Shown here: positions 23,140 to 29,195 of the stretch, in pieces | How the letters are laid out: the number at the start of each line of letters is the position of its first letter | How positions within the stretch are numbered: the first letter of the stretch is position 1 | NCBI GenBank assembly: GCA_902795905.1 | Contig: CADBMY010000038.1 | Coordinates: 1-29,195 of the forward strand | Source: an uncultured Erysipelotrichaceae bacterium | Lineage (GTDB): Bacteria > Bacillota_I > Bacilli_A > Erysipelotrichales > Erysipelotrichaceae | Direction: 5' to 3' | DNA length: 29,195 nucleotides | The notes under the pieces: generated by a model | What the model was told of the DNA's origin: nothing | Databases searched by the model: none | Seen by the model: the letters and a program-made list of their open reading frames with translations, nothing else | Position numbers and translations under genes: made by a program

Positions 23140-24118
23140 AGTCAGTGTAGTGATCAATCTGTATAACTCCGAGAAGTATCTGGCCAAAGCCATAGAATCG
23201 GTACTGGCCCAGACATACAGGGACTTTGAACTGATCCTGGTCAATGACGGCAGTAAGGACGGTTCACTGGCGATCTGCAGGGAATACGAACAGAAAGATC
23301 CCAGGGTCAGAGTTCTGGATAAGCCTAACGGAGGTCTTGCGGATGCCCGCAATGCCGGTCTCGAAGCCGCAAAGGGGAAGTATATTGAGTTTATTGACGG
23401 TGATGACTGGATCGAGCCGGATCTTCTTGAGAGATGTATTGCAAAGCTGGAGGAGACTGATGCGGATATCGTGATCTTTGATATCTATCAGTATTTTGTA
23501 CAGACGGATACGAAGGAGATCATCAGTCATGATTATGATGAGAAACAGGTATACCGGCTGTATGATCATCCCGAGATGATCACGAAGATGAAGAATGCGG
23601 CCTGGAACAAGATCTACCGGCGTTCGCTGTTCATGGACAACAATATCCGGTATCCCTGGGGATATAACTATGAGGATCTCGGAACCACATACAGACTGCT
23701 GGCAAGAGCGAACAGGATCGCGTTCATCAACCGTCCGCTGTACAACTATCTGCAGGACCGTCCCGGCAATCTGACAGGATTATTCAATATGTCCGTATAC
23801 TGTGTTCTGGATATGATCAAACTGACGATCGATGACTATACGAAGCTCGGGATCTATGAACACTACTACGAAGAACTGAAATACCTGGGTATTATCAATA
23901 TCATGGAATGTCTGAAAAAGACGAGAAACTGCCGTGATACGAAGATGGCAGATAAGTTTATCCAGGTATGTTTCTGGTATATGCGGAAGACCTGGCCGGA
24001 GTATCCCAAGTGCAGGTATCTTGTTCTGAGAGAGAAATACGACTGGATCTATGCGGATGAGAAACTGCTGAAGATGTATCTTGCGGTCAAACGCATCGGA
24101 ATGAAGAAGGAGGGCTGA
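23132..24118 (+). CDS. GT2 family glycosyltransferase (first of three)
   Basis: The 328-residue protein has a GT-A fold at the N terminus: VSVVINLYNSEKYLAKAIESVLAQTY, the nucleotide-binding NDGSKDGS (38-45), KPNGGLADARNAGL and the metal-binding DGDD (89-92). The C-terminal half carries the acceptor-side stretch AAWNKIYRRSLF and NYEDLGTTYRLL, typical of capsule and teichoic-type GT2 enzymes. There is no clear membrane helix. The start overlaps the flippase gene by eight bases. The sugar and acceptor are unknown. Confidence 0.92.
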   Translation: MPEVSVVINLYNSEKYLAKAIESVLAQTYRDFELILVNDGSKDGSLAICREYEQKDPRVRVLDKPNGGLADARNAGLEAAKGKYIEFIDGDDWIEPDLLERCIAKLEETDADIVIFDIYQYFVQTDTKEIISHDYDEKQVYRLYDHPEMITKMKNAAWNKIYRRSLFMDNNIRYPWGYNYEDLGTTYRLLARANRIAFINRPLYNYLQDRPGNLTGLFNMSVYCVLDMIKLTIDDYTKLGIYEHYYEELKYLGIINIMECLKKTRNCRDTKMADKFIQVCFWYMRKTWPEYPKCRYLVLREKYDWIYADEKLLKMYLAVKRIGMKKEG

Positions 24119-24120
24119 AT

Positions 24121-25161
24121 ATGCCTAAAGTAACGATCATCGTACCGATCTATAATGTTGAGAAATACGTGCGGGCATGTTTTGAGTCTCTGCGTCTGCA
24201 GTCAGGAAATGATCATGTGGTGCTGGCGGTCAACGACGGTTCTCCCGACAACAGTCAGGAGATCATCGATGAATATACAGAAAAATATCCCGATCTCTTT
24301 CACAGTATCGTGAAGGAGAACGGCGGTTACGGTTCTGTCCTGCAGCGGGCAATTGCGGAGATCAAAACACCGTATTTCCTTGTCTGTGATCCCGATGATA
24401 CACTCGAAGACACAGCAGTCAAGACACTGCTGGATCTCTCCGAAGTATCCGGTGCCGATATCACCTGCGGTGCCAAGTCATATGTGTATGACGGTTCCGA
24501 CCGTAAGGACTACACACCGTCCTATAACGATACATTTGTGAAGCTGAAGGTCAATACGGTATATCACAGGGACAGAGATGACTTTGCGGATCTCTTCTTC
24601 CTTGATCCAAGTCCACATGCCAAACTGTATAAGACCGATGTCGCCAGGAATATCACATTCCTGACCAAGGTAGGTTATACAGACAATATGCTGTTCTATC
24701 TGAGTCTTCTGGATGCGTCCAAAGTTGTCTATACCGATATCAGTCTTGCCAATTATCTGGTAGACCGTCCCGGCAATACGATGACGGATGTCAGCTACAA
24801 GGCCCTCAGCGGACAGACATCGGTATTCCGCAGTATTATCGAACAGGCAGAGAAGAGAAAGAATGTACCGGATATCTTCTGGTACAGAATGTTCGAAAGC
24901 TTCAAGTATATTCTCTATCAGACAAGACGTCTCAACTGTACACAGGAACAGTATGAACAGGCCATGGATCAGCTGGGTGAACTGGTTGCCTGCCTGCGTC
25001 CGCATGCGGATGTGATCAGGCCTCTCTACAGGAAGTACACGCGCAATGCCTTTGTCGAGAAGCAGAGAGATGCATTCCTGCTCACGGAAAGATTCGGAGA
25101 ACGTACATTCGGCAGACTGAAGAAAAAGATGGCAGCGGAGTTTGCGGCTGCACATCAGTAA
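24121..25161 (+). CDS. GT2 family glycosyltransferase (second of three)
   Basis: The 346-residue protein has the GT-A motifs VTIIVPIYNVEKYVRACFESL, VNDGSPDNS (38-45) and DPDD (90-93). The family KPNGGxxxARN loop reads KENGGYGSVLQRAI, which points to a different donor or acceptor from its two neighbours. It starts two bases after the previous stop with a strong GAAGGAGG site. The C-terminal part (DPSPHAKLYKTDVARN, YTDNMLFYLSLL, NYLVDRPGNT) is parallel to that of the first GT2, so the two may be old duplicates. Specificity is unknown. Confidence 0.92.
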   Translation: MPKVTIIVPIYNVEKYVRACFESLRLQSGNDHVVLAVNDGSPDNSQEIIDEYTEKYPDLFHSIVKENGGYGSVLQRAIAEIKTPYFLVCDPDDTLEDTAVKTLLDLSEVSGADITCGAKSYVYDGSDRKDYTPSYNDTFVKLKVNTVYHRDRDDFADLFFLDPSPHAKLYKTDVARNITFLTKVGYTDNMLFYLSLLDASKVVYTDISLANYLVDRPGNTMTDVSYKALSGQTSVFRSIIEQAEKRKNVPDIFWYRMFESFKYILYQTRRLNCTQEQYEQAMDQLGELVACLRPHADVIRPLYRKYTRNAFVEKQRDAFLLTERFGERTFGRLKKKMAAEFAAAHQ

Positions 25162-25171
25162 CAGCAGTCTG

Positions 25172-25180
25172 TGATATAAT
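25172..25180 (+). promoter_or_regulatory. Perfect extended -10 promoter inside the polysaccharide cluster
   Basis: TGaTATAAT (25172-25180) is a full-consensus extended -10, ending eight bases before the ATG of the third GT2. The -35 (acatca) is poor, as is common with extended -10 promoters. No ribosome site fits in the gap. Confidence 0.6.
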
Positions 25181-25188
25181 TGAAAACT

Positions 25189-26148
25189 ATGAAAGTATCT
25201 GTGATCGTACCTGTATACAACGTTGAGAAGTATCTTGAGGAATGTCTGGAGTCTCTGAAGGCACAGACACTGCAGGATATGGAAGTGATCATCGTCAATG
25301 ACGGGAGCACTGACAGCAGTCCTGTGATCGCAAGGCATTATGCCGACCTCTATCCCGAGAGATTTACACTTCTGAACAAGCCCAACGGCGGTCTTTCGGA
25401 TGCCCGCAATTACGGTATACCGTATGCCGGGGGAGAGTATATCGCTTTTCTGGACAGTGATGACTTCGTGGAGAAGGAACTGTATGAAAAACTGCTGAAT
25501 AAGGCTCAGGAGGGCTATGACGTTGTAGTGACGGATATCGAATACTGGTATACCGACCCTGCCAGGCGTACGGTCATGAAAGGGCTCAGTGACAGGGATA
25601 TCCCGGATATCCGCAAACGGGCAATGCTTTCACCGATGTTTGCCTGGAACAAGCTTTATAAAGCGGAATACTTTAAGGACAGGGGATACCGCTATCCGCT
25701 GAATACATGGTATGAGGATCTGCCGGTAACGACGATGATCTTTGCGGAAGCTGAGAATATCGGGTATCTGCCGGAGTGTCTGATCCACTACCGTCAAAGG
25801 GAAGGCAGTATCATGCAGAACAGTGATTCGCCGCGCCTTGCGGAGATCTTCGGGGTCATGGAACTGGTCCGAGAGAATTTCCGTACAAATCACCTGGAAG
25901 AGATATACCGTGATGAACTGGAGTATCTGCATATCGAACATCTGCGTCTGTATGGTATGTTCCGGTTTATCCGCTCCAACAGCTGGGAAATGTATTATGA
26001 CCGCAGTGAACAGGTCATGAAGCAGTATTACCCAAACTGGAAGAAGAATAAATATATTGCCGGTCTTGGTCTAAAGAACCGTGTGTTTCTGCAGTTTTAC
26101 AACAAGTTTACGGCGGGAATCTTTCACCGCCGGATTAGAGGAGCCTGA
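25189..26148 (+). CDS. GT2 family glycosyltransferase (third of three)
   Basis: The 319-residue GT-A enzyme has VSVIVPVYNVEKYLEECLESLKAQT, VNDGSTDSS (37-44), KPNGGLSDARNYGI and DSDD (89-92). The C-terminal acceptor region has FAWNKLYKAEYF and WYEDLPVTTMIF, close in layout to the first GT2. I start at ATG 25189; the TTG three codons earlier overlaps the -10 box. There is no Shine-Dalgarno before this ATG. The end carries AGAGGAG and the TGATT junction where the second flippase appears to start. Confidence 0.92.
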   Translation: MKVSVIVPVYNVEKYLEECLESLKAQTLQDMEVIIVNDGSTDSSPVIARHYADLYPERFTLLNKPNGGLSDARNYGIPYAGGEYIAFLDSDDFVEKELYEKLLNKAQEGYDVVVTDIEYWYTDPARRTVMKGLSDRDIPDIRKRAMLSPMFAWNKLYKAEYFKDRGYRYPLNTWYEDLPVTTMIFAEAENIGYLPECLIHYRQREGSIMQNSDSPRLAEIFGVMELVRENFRTNHLEEIYRDELEYLHIEHLRLYGMFRFIRSNSWEMYYDRSEQVMKQYYPNWKKNKYIAGLGLKNRVFLQFYNKFTAGIFHRRIRGA

Positions 26149-27656
26149 TTACGCGTACTAAATATTCTTTTTACAACTTTCTGGTCAGTACGATCGCTGC
26201 GGTCGTACTGCCGCTGATCGGCTTTGTCAAAGTCAGTCTTTTTGTTGGTCTTTACGGCAGTGATATCAACGGTCTGCAGCTGACGTGTGCACAGTTTATT
26301 ACGTTTATCAATATCTGTGAACTGGCATACTCGCTGGCTTTCCGTCAGCTGCTGTACAAACCTCTGGCAGAGAATGATCACGAGGAAGTCAACCGCATAT
26401 ACAGCGGTGCTTTAAAAGTGTTCAGGCGTACAGGTCTTGTCGTGATCGCGGTCAGTGCCGTGGCTTCGTTACTGTTTCCGTTCTTTGCGGAATCACCGAT
26501 GGATTATCTGCAGACAGCAGGCGTATTCATGTTACTGGCACTTCCTTACGGTATTTCTTATTTCCTGATGGGTCCCAACTTTGTGATCATGGCGGATCAG
26601 AAGGAATACCGGATCAATATCTGGATACAGTCGATCTCGATTCTGCGTATGGTGCTGATGATCACGGCGATCCTGTTAAAGATGCCTTTCCTGACGATTC
26701 TTCTGATCGAAGGCGCAAATATCCTGTGTGCCAATTTTACAGCCCGCAGGATCGCGTTAAATGCCTATCCCTGGCTTAAAGATACAGGAGAGAAGGATAA
26801 CCGCTTTGCCTCAAAAGCACGCTATGCGGTTATTCAGAGGCTCTCTGAGCTGGCAACCACGCAGACAGACAACATCGTTGTTACAGGGTTCATGGGCTAC
26901 GCGATGTCTTCGGTCTACGGCACATATTCGTATCTCTCTGACAATATCGGCAAGATCACTCAGACCATGGTACAGAGTCCGATGAACTCCTTCGGCAATC
27001 TGTTTAACAGTGATAAAGTCAGAAGCTTCAGTGTATTTACCGAATTCTTTAACTTCTCTACATTTGTTTCGACGATCGTGGCCTGTGAGATCTTTATCGT
27101 CATGCCTCAGTTTGTGCCGATGTGGATGCGTAATCCGCTGTATCAGACGAGTCTGCCGATCTGTTTCTTCCTGGCCTGCAATATCTTCTATATGACCTCC
27201 AGACAGCCGGTGATGATCGCCCGTGATACCAACGGTCTCTATGTTAATGCCAAGAATAACGCATATCTGCTTGCGGCTGTAAAGATCATCCTGTCGGTGA
27301 TCCTGGTATCCCGCTTCGGTCTGCTCGGTGCTGCCATGGCCACTACATTTGCCTACTGGACAGTTGATCTCAGCTACAATCCCGGACTTGTCTACAGAGA
27401 AGTCTTCGGGCTGCCGGTCAGCCGGTATTACCGGATGTTCCTGCTGCGGTTTGCGATCGCGCTGGTACTGGGCGGGGCAGGCTGGTTCTGCTGGCAGAGA
27501 TTTATCCCGTATGTCAGTTCATCACTGATCCACTTTGTGATCTCTGCACTGATCCTTGGCATCGCACTGTCTGTTTCCGCATTTGCGGTCTATACGATAA
27601 TGTTTGCGTCATTCCGCAGTCTTCTGCAGAGGCTGATGTCGGTGCTGCGCAGATAA
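26148..27656 (+). CDS. Second polysaccharide flippase (Wzx type), apparent ATT start
   Basis: This 502-residue membrane protein of the MOP exporter superfamily is the second flippase of the cluster. The frame is open from 26139. It has no ATG before 26499 and no ATG/GTG/TTG before the GTG at 26418. Yet the 90 codons upstream of 26418 encode a normal flippase N terminus: YSFYNFLVSTIAAVVLPLIG and FVKVSLFVGLYGSDINGL, then a second helix (FITFINICELAYSLAF). I place the start at ATT 26148, which shares its A with the preceding TGA (TGATT) and has AGAGGAG four to six bases upstream. With this start the length is normal for a flippase. CTG 26145 is in frame but too close to the ribosome site; ACG 26151 is less likely. 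Confidence 0.82.
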   Translation: MTRTKYSFYNFLVSTIAAVVLPLIGFVKVSLFVGLYGSDINGLQLTCAQFITFINICELAYSLAFRQLLYKPLAENDHEEVNRIYSGALKVFRRTGLVVIAVSAVASLLFPFFAESPMDYLQTAGVFMLLALPYGISYFLMGPNFVIMADQKEYRINIWIQSISILRMVLMITAILLKMPFLTILLIEGANILCANFTARRIALNAYPWLKDTGEKDNRFASKARYAVIQRLSELATTQTDNIVVTGFMGYAMSSVYGTYSYLSDNIGKITQTMVQSPMNSFGNLFNSDKVRSFSVFTEFFNFSTFVSTIVACEIFIVMPQFVPMWMRNPLYQTSLPICFFLACNIFYMTSRQPVMIARDTNGLYVNAKNNAYLLAAVKIILSVILVSRFGLLGAAMATTFAYWTVDLSYNPGLVYREVFGLPVSRYYRMFLLRFAIALVLGGAGWFCWQRFIPYVSSSLIHFVISALILGIALSVSAFAVYTIMFASFRSLLQRLMSVLRR

Positions 27657-27661
27657 GTAAA

Positions 27662-27691
27662 CTGACAATTATTCATAATTCAGTTTATAAG
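27662..27691 (+). promoter_or_regulatory. Promoter for the second alpha/beta hydrolase
   Basis: CTGACA (27662-27667), an 18-base spacer and TATAAG (27686-27691) each match five of six consensus bases. The leader would be about 36 bases, ending in a GAAAGAG site. No terminator hairpin with a T-run is seen between the flippase stop and this promoter. Confidence 0.55.
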
Positions 27692-27733
27692 TTACTCATT
27701 GCAGGGTGTTATCGCCTTTAGAAAGAGTTGATC

Positions 27734-29008
27734 ATGAGAGAATCATTACTTCCGATCCGCAGTGAGTTTTTTAGTTTTTATACTGACAACTGCGGTAATA
27801 ACGGTACAAATCTGACTGTCTGGCGACCGGTGAGGGAACATGAAAACAGCAGGATAGCTGTCCTCGCGGTTCACCGCAGCAATTACATGAATTTTGCGCC
27901 GATGAAGGAGATGGCGAAGCGTGGTTTTACAGCTGCCGGGGTAAGTCTGAAGCCGCGCCGCAGAGGCAGAGAAACCGATGCACCGGCTGTGTGGACGAAA
28001 GAAGTCAGCACATGCGTGGATTTTCTGCGGTCACTTCCGGGTGTAGATAAAGTCGTCCTGATGGCTCACAGTCAGGGCGGCTGTATGCTCAGTGCCTACC
28101 AGTATATCGCTGAAAACGGTACCGCAAGGTTTACGGAGTCCGAACGCCTGATTCCGTTTCCCGAGATCAGCGGATTATCTCCGGCCGACGGTCTGTTCCT
28201 GATGGACGGAAACTATGGCATTATGAAGGTACTAGCCCTGGATCCTGCTGTCCGCAGTCTTGACAACGGATACACACGTATTCCTGAACTTGATCTGTAT
28301 AATCCCGATAATGGATATGATCCGGCAGTATCCAACCAGACGTATCCCGACGACTTTGTACAGAGGTTCCAGCGTGCCCAGATCGACTATTACCGTCATC
28401 TGCTTGCGTATGCGAAACAGCGGTATGATATCATCCGTTCCGGCAGGGGACATTTCGAGGAAAATGAGATCATATTCATTCCCGGAGCTGCCGGCGGTTC
28501 TCACAACAATAAGCTGTTCAATCAGGACAGACGCTTTCTCGGGCGTACCGCAAAACCCAGAAGACTCCTGCATGCGGACGGGACGATCACCGAAGAGATC
28601 GTATACACAAACCGGAAGAGTGCACCGTCCACTCCATCCTCAAGATATGGCGGCGGTTTCTCGACAACAGTAGTTGATCTTCTGGAGGATGAAGTTCGTT
28701 TCTTTGATGATTATGCGTATGGGGATTGCTGGATCCGGGGACTGGATGAGCGTTTTAACTATCTTTCCACAAGGGAAAATGTAAAGGGTATCCATGTACC
28801 GCTGCTGTGTCAGGGCAATCAGGCCAGTCATGAATTCGTGAACATGGAGATCACCTATGAGATGTCCGCATCTGCAGACAAGGAATATCTGGCACTGGCG
28901 GGATCCTGTCATGACTATACACCGGTCACCCCGGAATACGGTGATGTTCTCGGTGCTGTGTGCGACTATTTCGAACAATGGCTGTGTAAACCGGGAAGAT
29001 TTGAATAA
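27734..29008 (+). CDS. Alpha/beta hydrolase, uncharacterised subgroup
   Basis: This 424-residue protein has an alpha/beta hydrolase core but no family I recognise closely. The nucleophile elbow is MAHSQGG (S113), and the C-terminal histidine is probably H393 in LAGSCHDYTP. The N-terminal part has VHRSNYMNFAPMKEMAKRGFTAAGVSL, typical of the first strands. A long insertion (about residues 150-350) separates core parts and is rich in aromatic and charged residues, for example YNPDNGYDPAVSNQTYPDDF. There is no signal peptide, so it is probably cytoplasmic. I chose ATG 27734 because GAAAGAG lies six bases upstream, ahead of a TTG two codons earlier. It has its own promoter and no obvious link to the polysaccharide genes. 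Substrate unknown. Confidence 0.75.
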   Translation: MRESLLPIRSEFFSFYTDNCGNNGTNLTVWRPVREHENSRIAVLAVHRSNYMNFAPMKEMAKRGFTAAGVSLKPRRRGRETDAPAVWTKEVSTCVDFLRSLPGVDKVVLMAHSQGGCMLSAYQYIAENGTARFTESERLIPFPEISGLSPADGLFLMDGNYGIMKVLALDPAVRSLDNGYTRIPELDLYNPDNGYDPAVSNQTYPDDFVQRFQRAQIDYYRHLLAYAKQRYDIIRSGRGHFEENEIIFIPGAAGGSHNNKLFNQDRRFLGRTAKPRRLLHADGTITEEIVYTNRKSAPSTPSSRYGGGFSTTVVDLLEDEVRFFDDYAYGDCWIRGLDERFNYLSTRENVKGIHVPLLCQGNQASHEFVNMEITYEMSASADKEYLALAGSCHDYTPVTPEYGDVLGAVCDYFEQWLCKPGRFE

Positions 29009-29031
29009 TAGGATGCGCATCAGCGTTTTTG

Positions 29032-29040
29032 TGCTAGAAT
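29032..29040 (+). promoter_or_regulatory. Extended -10 promoter for the PduL-like gene
   Basis: TGcTAGAAT (29032-29040) is an extended -10 with a weak -35. The leader would be about 15 bases and includes the GAAGGAG ribosome site. Confidence 0.5.
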
Positions 29041-29061
29041 ATTCACGAAGGAGACATATTC

Positions 29062-29195
29062 ATGGATAAGTTTATTGTTGAAGTTTCTGCACGTCATATT
29101 CATTTGTCCCGTGCGGATATGGATGTTCTGTTCGGTGAAGGTTCCGAACTGCACCCGATCAAGGATCTTTCTCAGCCCGGTCAGTTTGCGTCTGC
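29062..29195 (+). CDS. PduL-type phosphate acyltransferase (3' partial)
   Basis: Only the first 44 codons are in the window. The sequence MDKFIVEVSARHIHLSRADM has the family N-terminal signature ARHIHLS, with histidines used for zinc binding in PduL. The following LFGEGSELHPIKDLSQPGQFAS also fits. PduL enzymes interconvert acyl-CoA and acyl-phosphate (acetyl or propionyl) and serve as the phosphotransacetylase in many Bacillota that lack Pta. GAAGGAG lies just upstream. There are no other microcompartment genes in view, so a housekeeping acetate-forming role is as likely as propanediol use. Confidence 0.88.
   Translation, partial: MDKFIVEVSARHIHLSRADMDVLFGEGSELHPIKDLSQPGQFAS

Noticed and set aside
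26418..26420. GTG as the start of the second flippase
   Set aside because: It has no good ribosome site and would remove two clear membrane helices that are in frame immediately upstream.
29009..29030. Terminator between the second hydrolase and the PduL-like gene
   Set aside because: GATGCGCATC is a palindrome without room for a loop, and the remaining CGC/GCG stem before the T-run is only three pairs.
1..29195. CRISPR array, tRNA/rRNA genes, insertion sequences or prophage
   Set aside because: No regularly spaced repeats, no cloverleaf or rRNA sequence, no transposase, integrase or phage structural genes were found.

Overview
The window looks like chromosomal core sequence from a low-complexity Bacillota (Firmicutes) genome. 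An Erysipelotrichia-type or related lineage is my best guess. The support is YlbM/TmcAL, YlbN/DUF177 and RpmF close together, a long-form HPF, a YeeN-type YebC, Shine-Dalgarno sites of the AGGAGG kind, and many extended -10 promoters. The genus cannot be fixed from this sequence. About 25 genes are packed tightly. No gap exceeds 300 bases, and I see no tRNA, rRNA, CRISPR array, IS element or prophage.

Layout. (1) 1-5972 is a NAD operon with overlapping start and stop codons. It holds an NrtR-like regulator (5' end outside the window), nicotinamidase pncA, nicotinate phosphoribosyltransferase pncB, nadD, nadE and a HAD phosphatase. The enzymes form a complete Preiss-Handler route from nicotinamide to NAD. 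(2) 6074-8453 is an MBOAT acyltransferase followed by a membrane-anchored SGNH protein, an AlgI/AlgJ-type surface-glycan O-acylation pair. (3) 8481-9849 is the C1B peptidase pepC with a clear terminator. (4) 9897-12685 is rimO coupled to a DUF2779 protein. (5) 12772-14457 holds hpf, a convergent seven-helix membrane protein and a small helical protein with its own promoter. (6) 14555-17246 is ptsI followed by a split Alg14/Alg13-like glycosyltransferase pair. (7) 17233-21646 holds a PP1-like metallophosphatase, a YebC family gene, tmcAL, a monoacylglycerol-lipase-like hydrolase, and the DUF177-rpmF unit with a terminator. (8) 21694-27656 is a polysaccharide cluster: flippase, three GT2 glycosyltransferases, second flippase. 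(9) 27734-29195 is another alpha/beta hydrolase and the start of a PduL-type phosphotransacylase.

The Alg14/Alg13 pair, the MBOAT/SGNH pair and the flippase/GT2 cluster could together build, modify and export a cell-surface polysaccharide. No polymerase or priming transferase is visible here, so part of that pathway must lie elsewhere.

Most notable observations. The NadE glutaminase domain carries Gly where the nitrilase nucleophile Cys is expected. The second flippase appears to start at an ATT codon fused to the preceding stop (TGATT), so a conventional start would remove about 90 residues. Several genes without a Shine-Dalgarno have a -10 box only 6-8 bases upstream of ATG, which suggests leaderless or near-leaderless mRNAs. 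The nuclease half of the DUF2779 protein seems to have lost its catalytic ExK motif.
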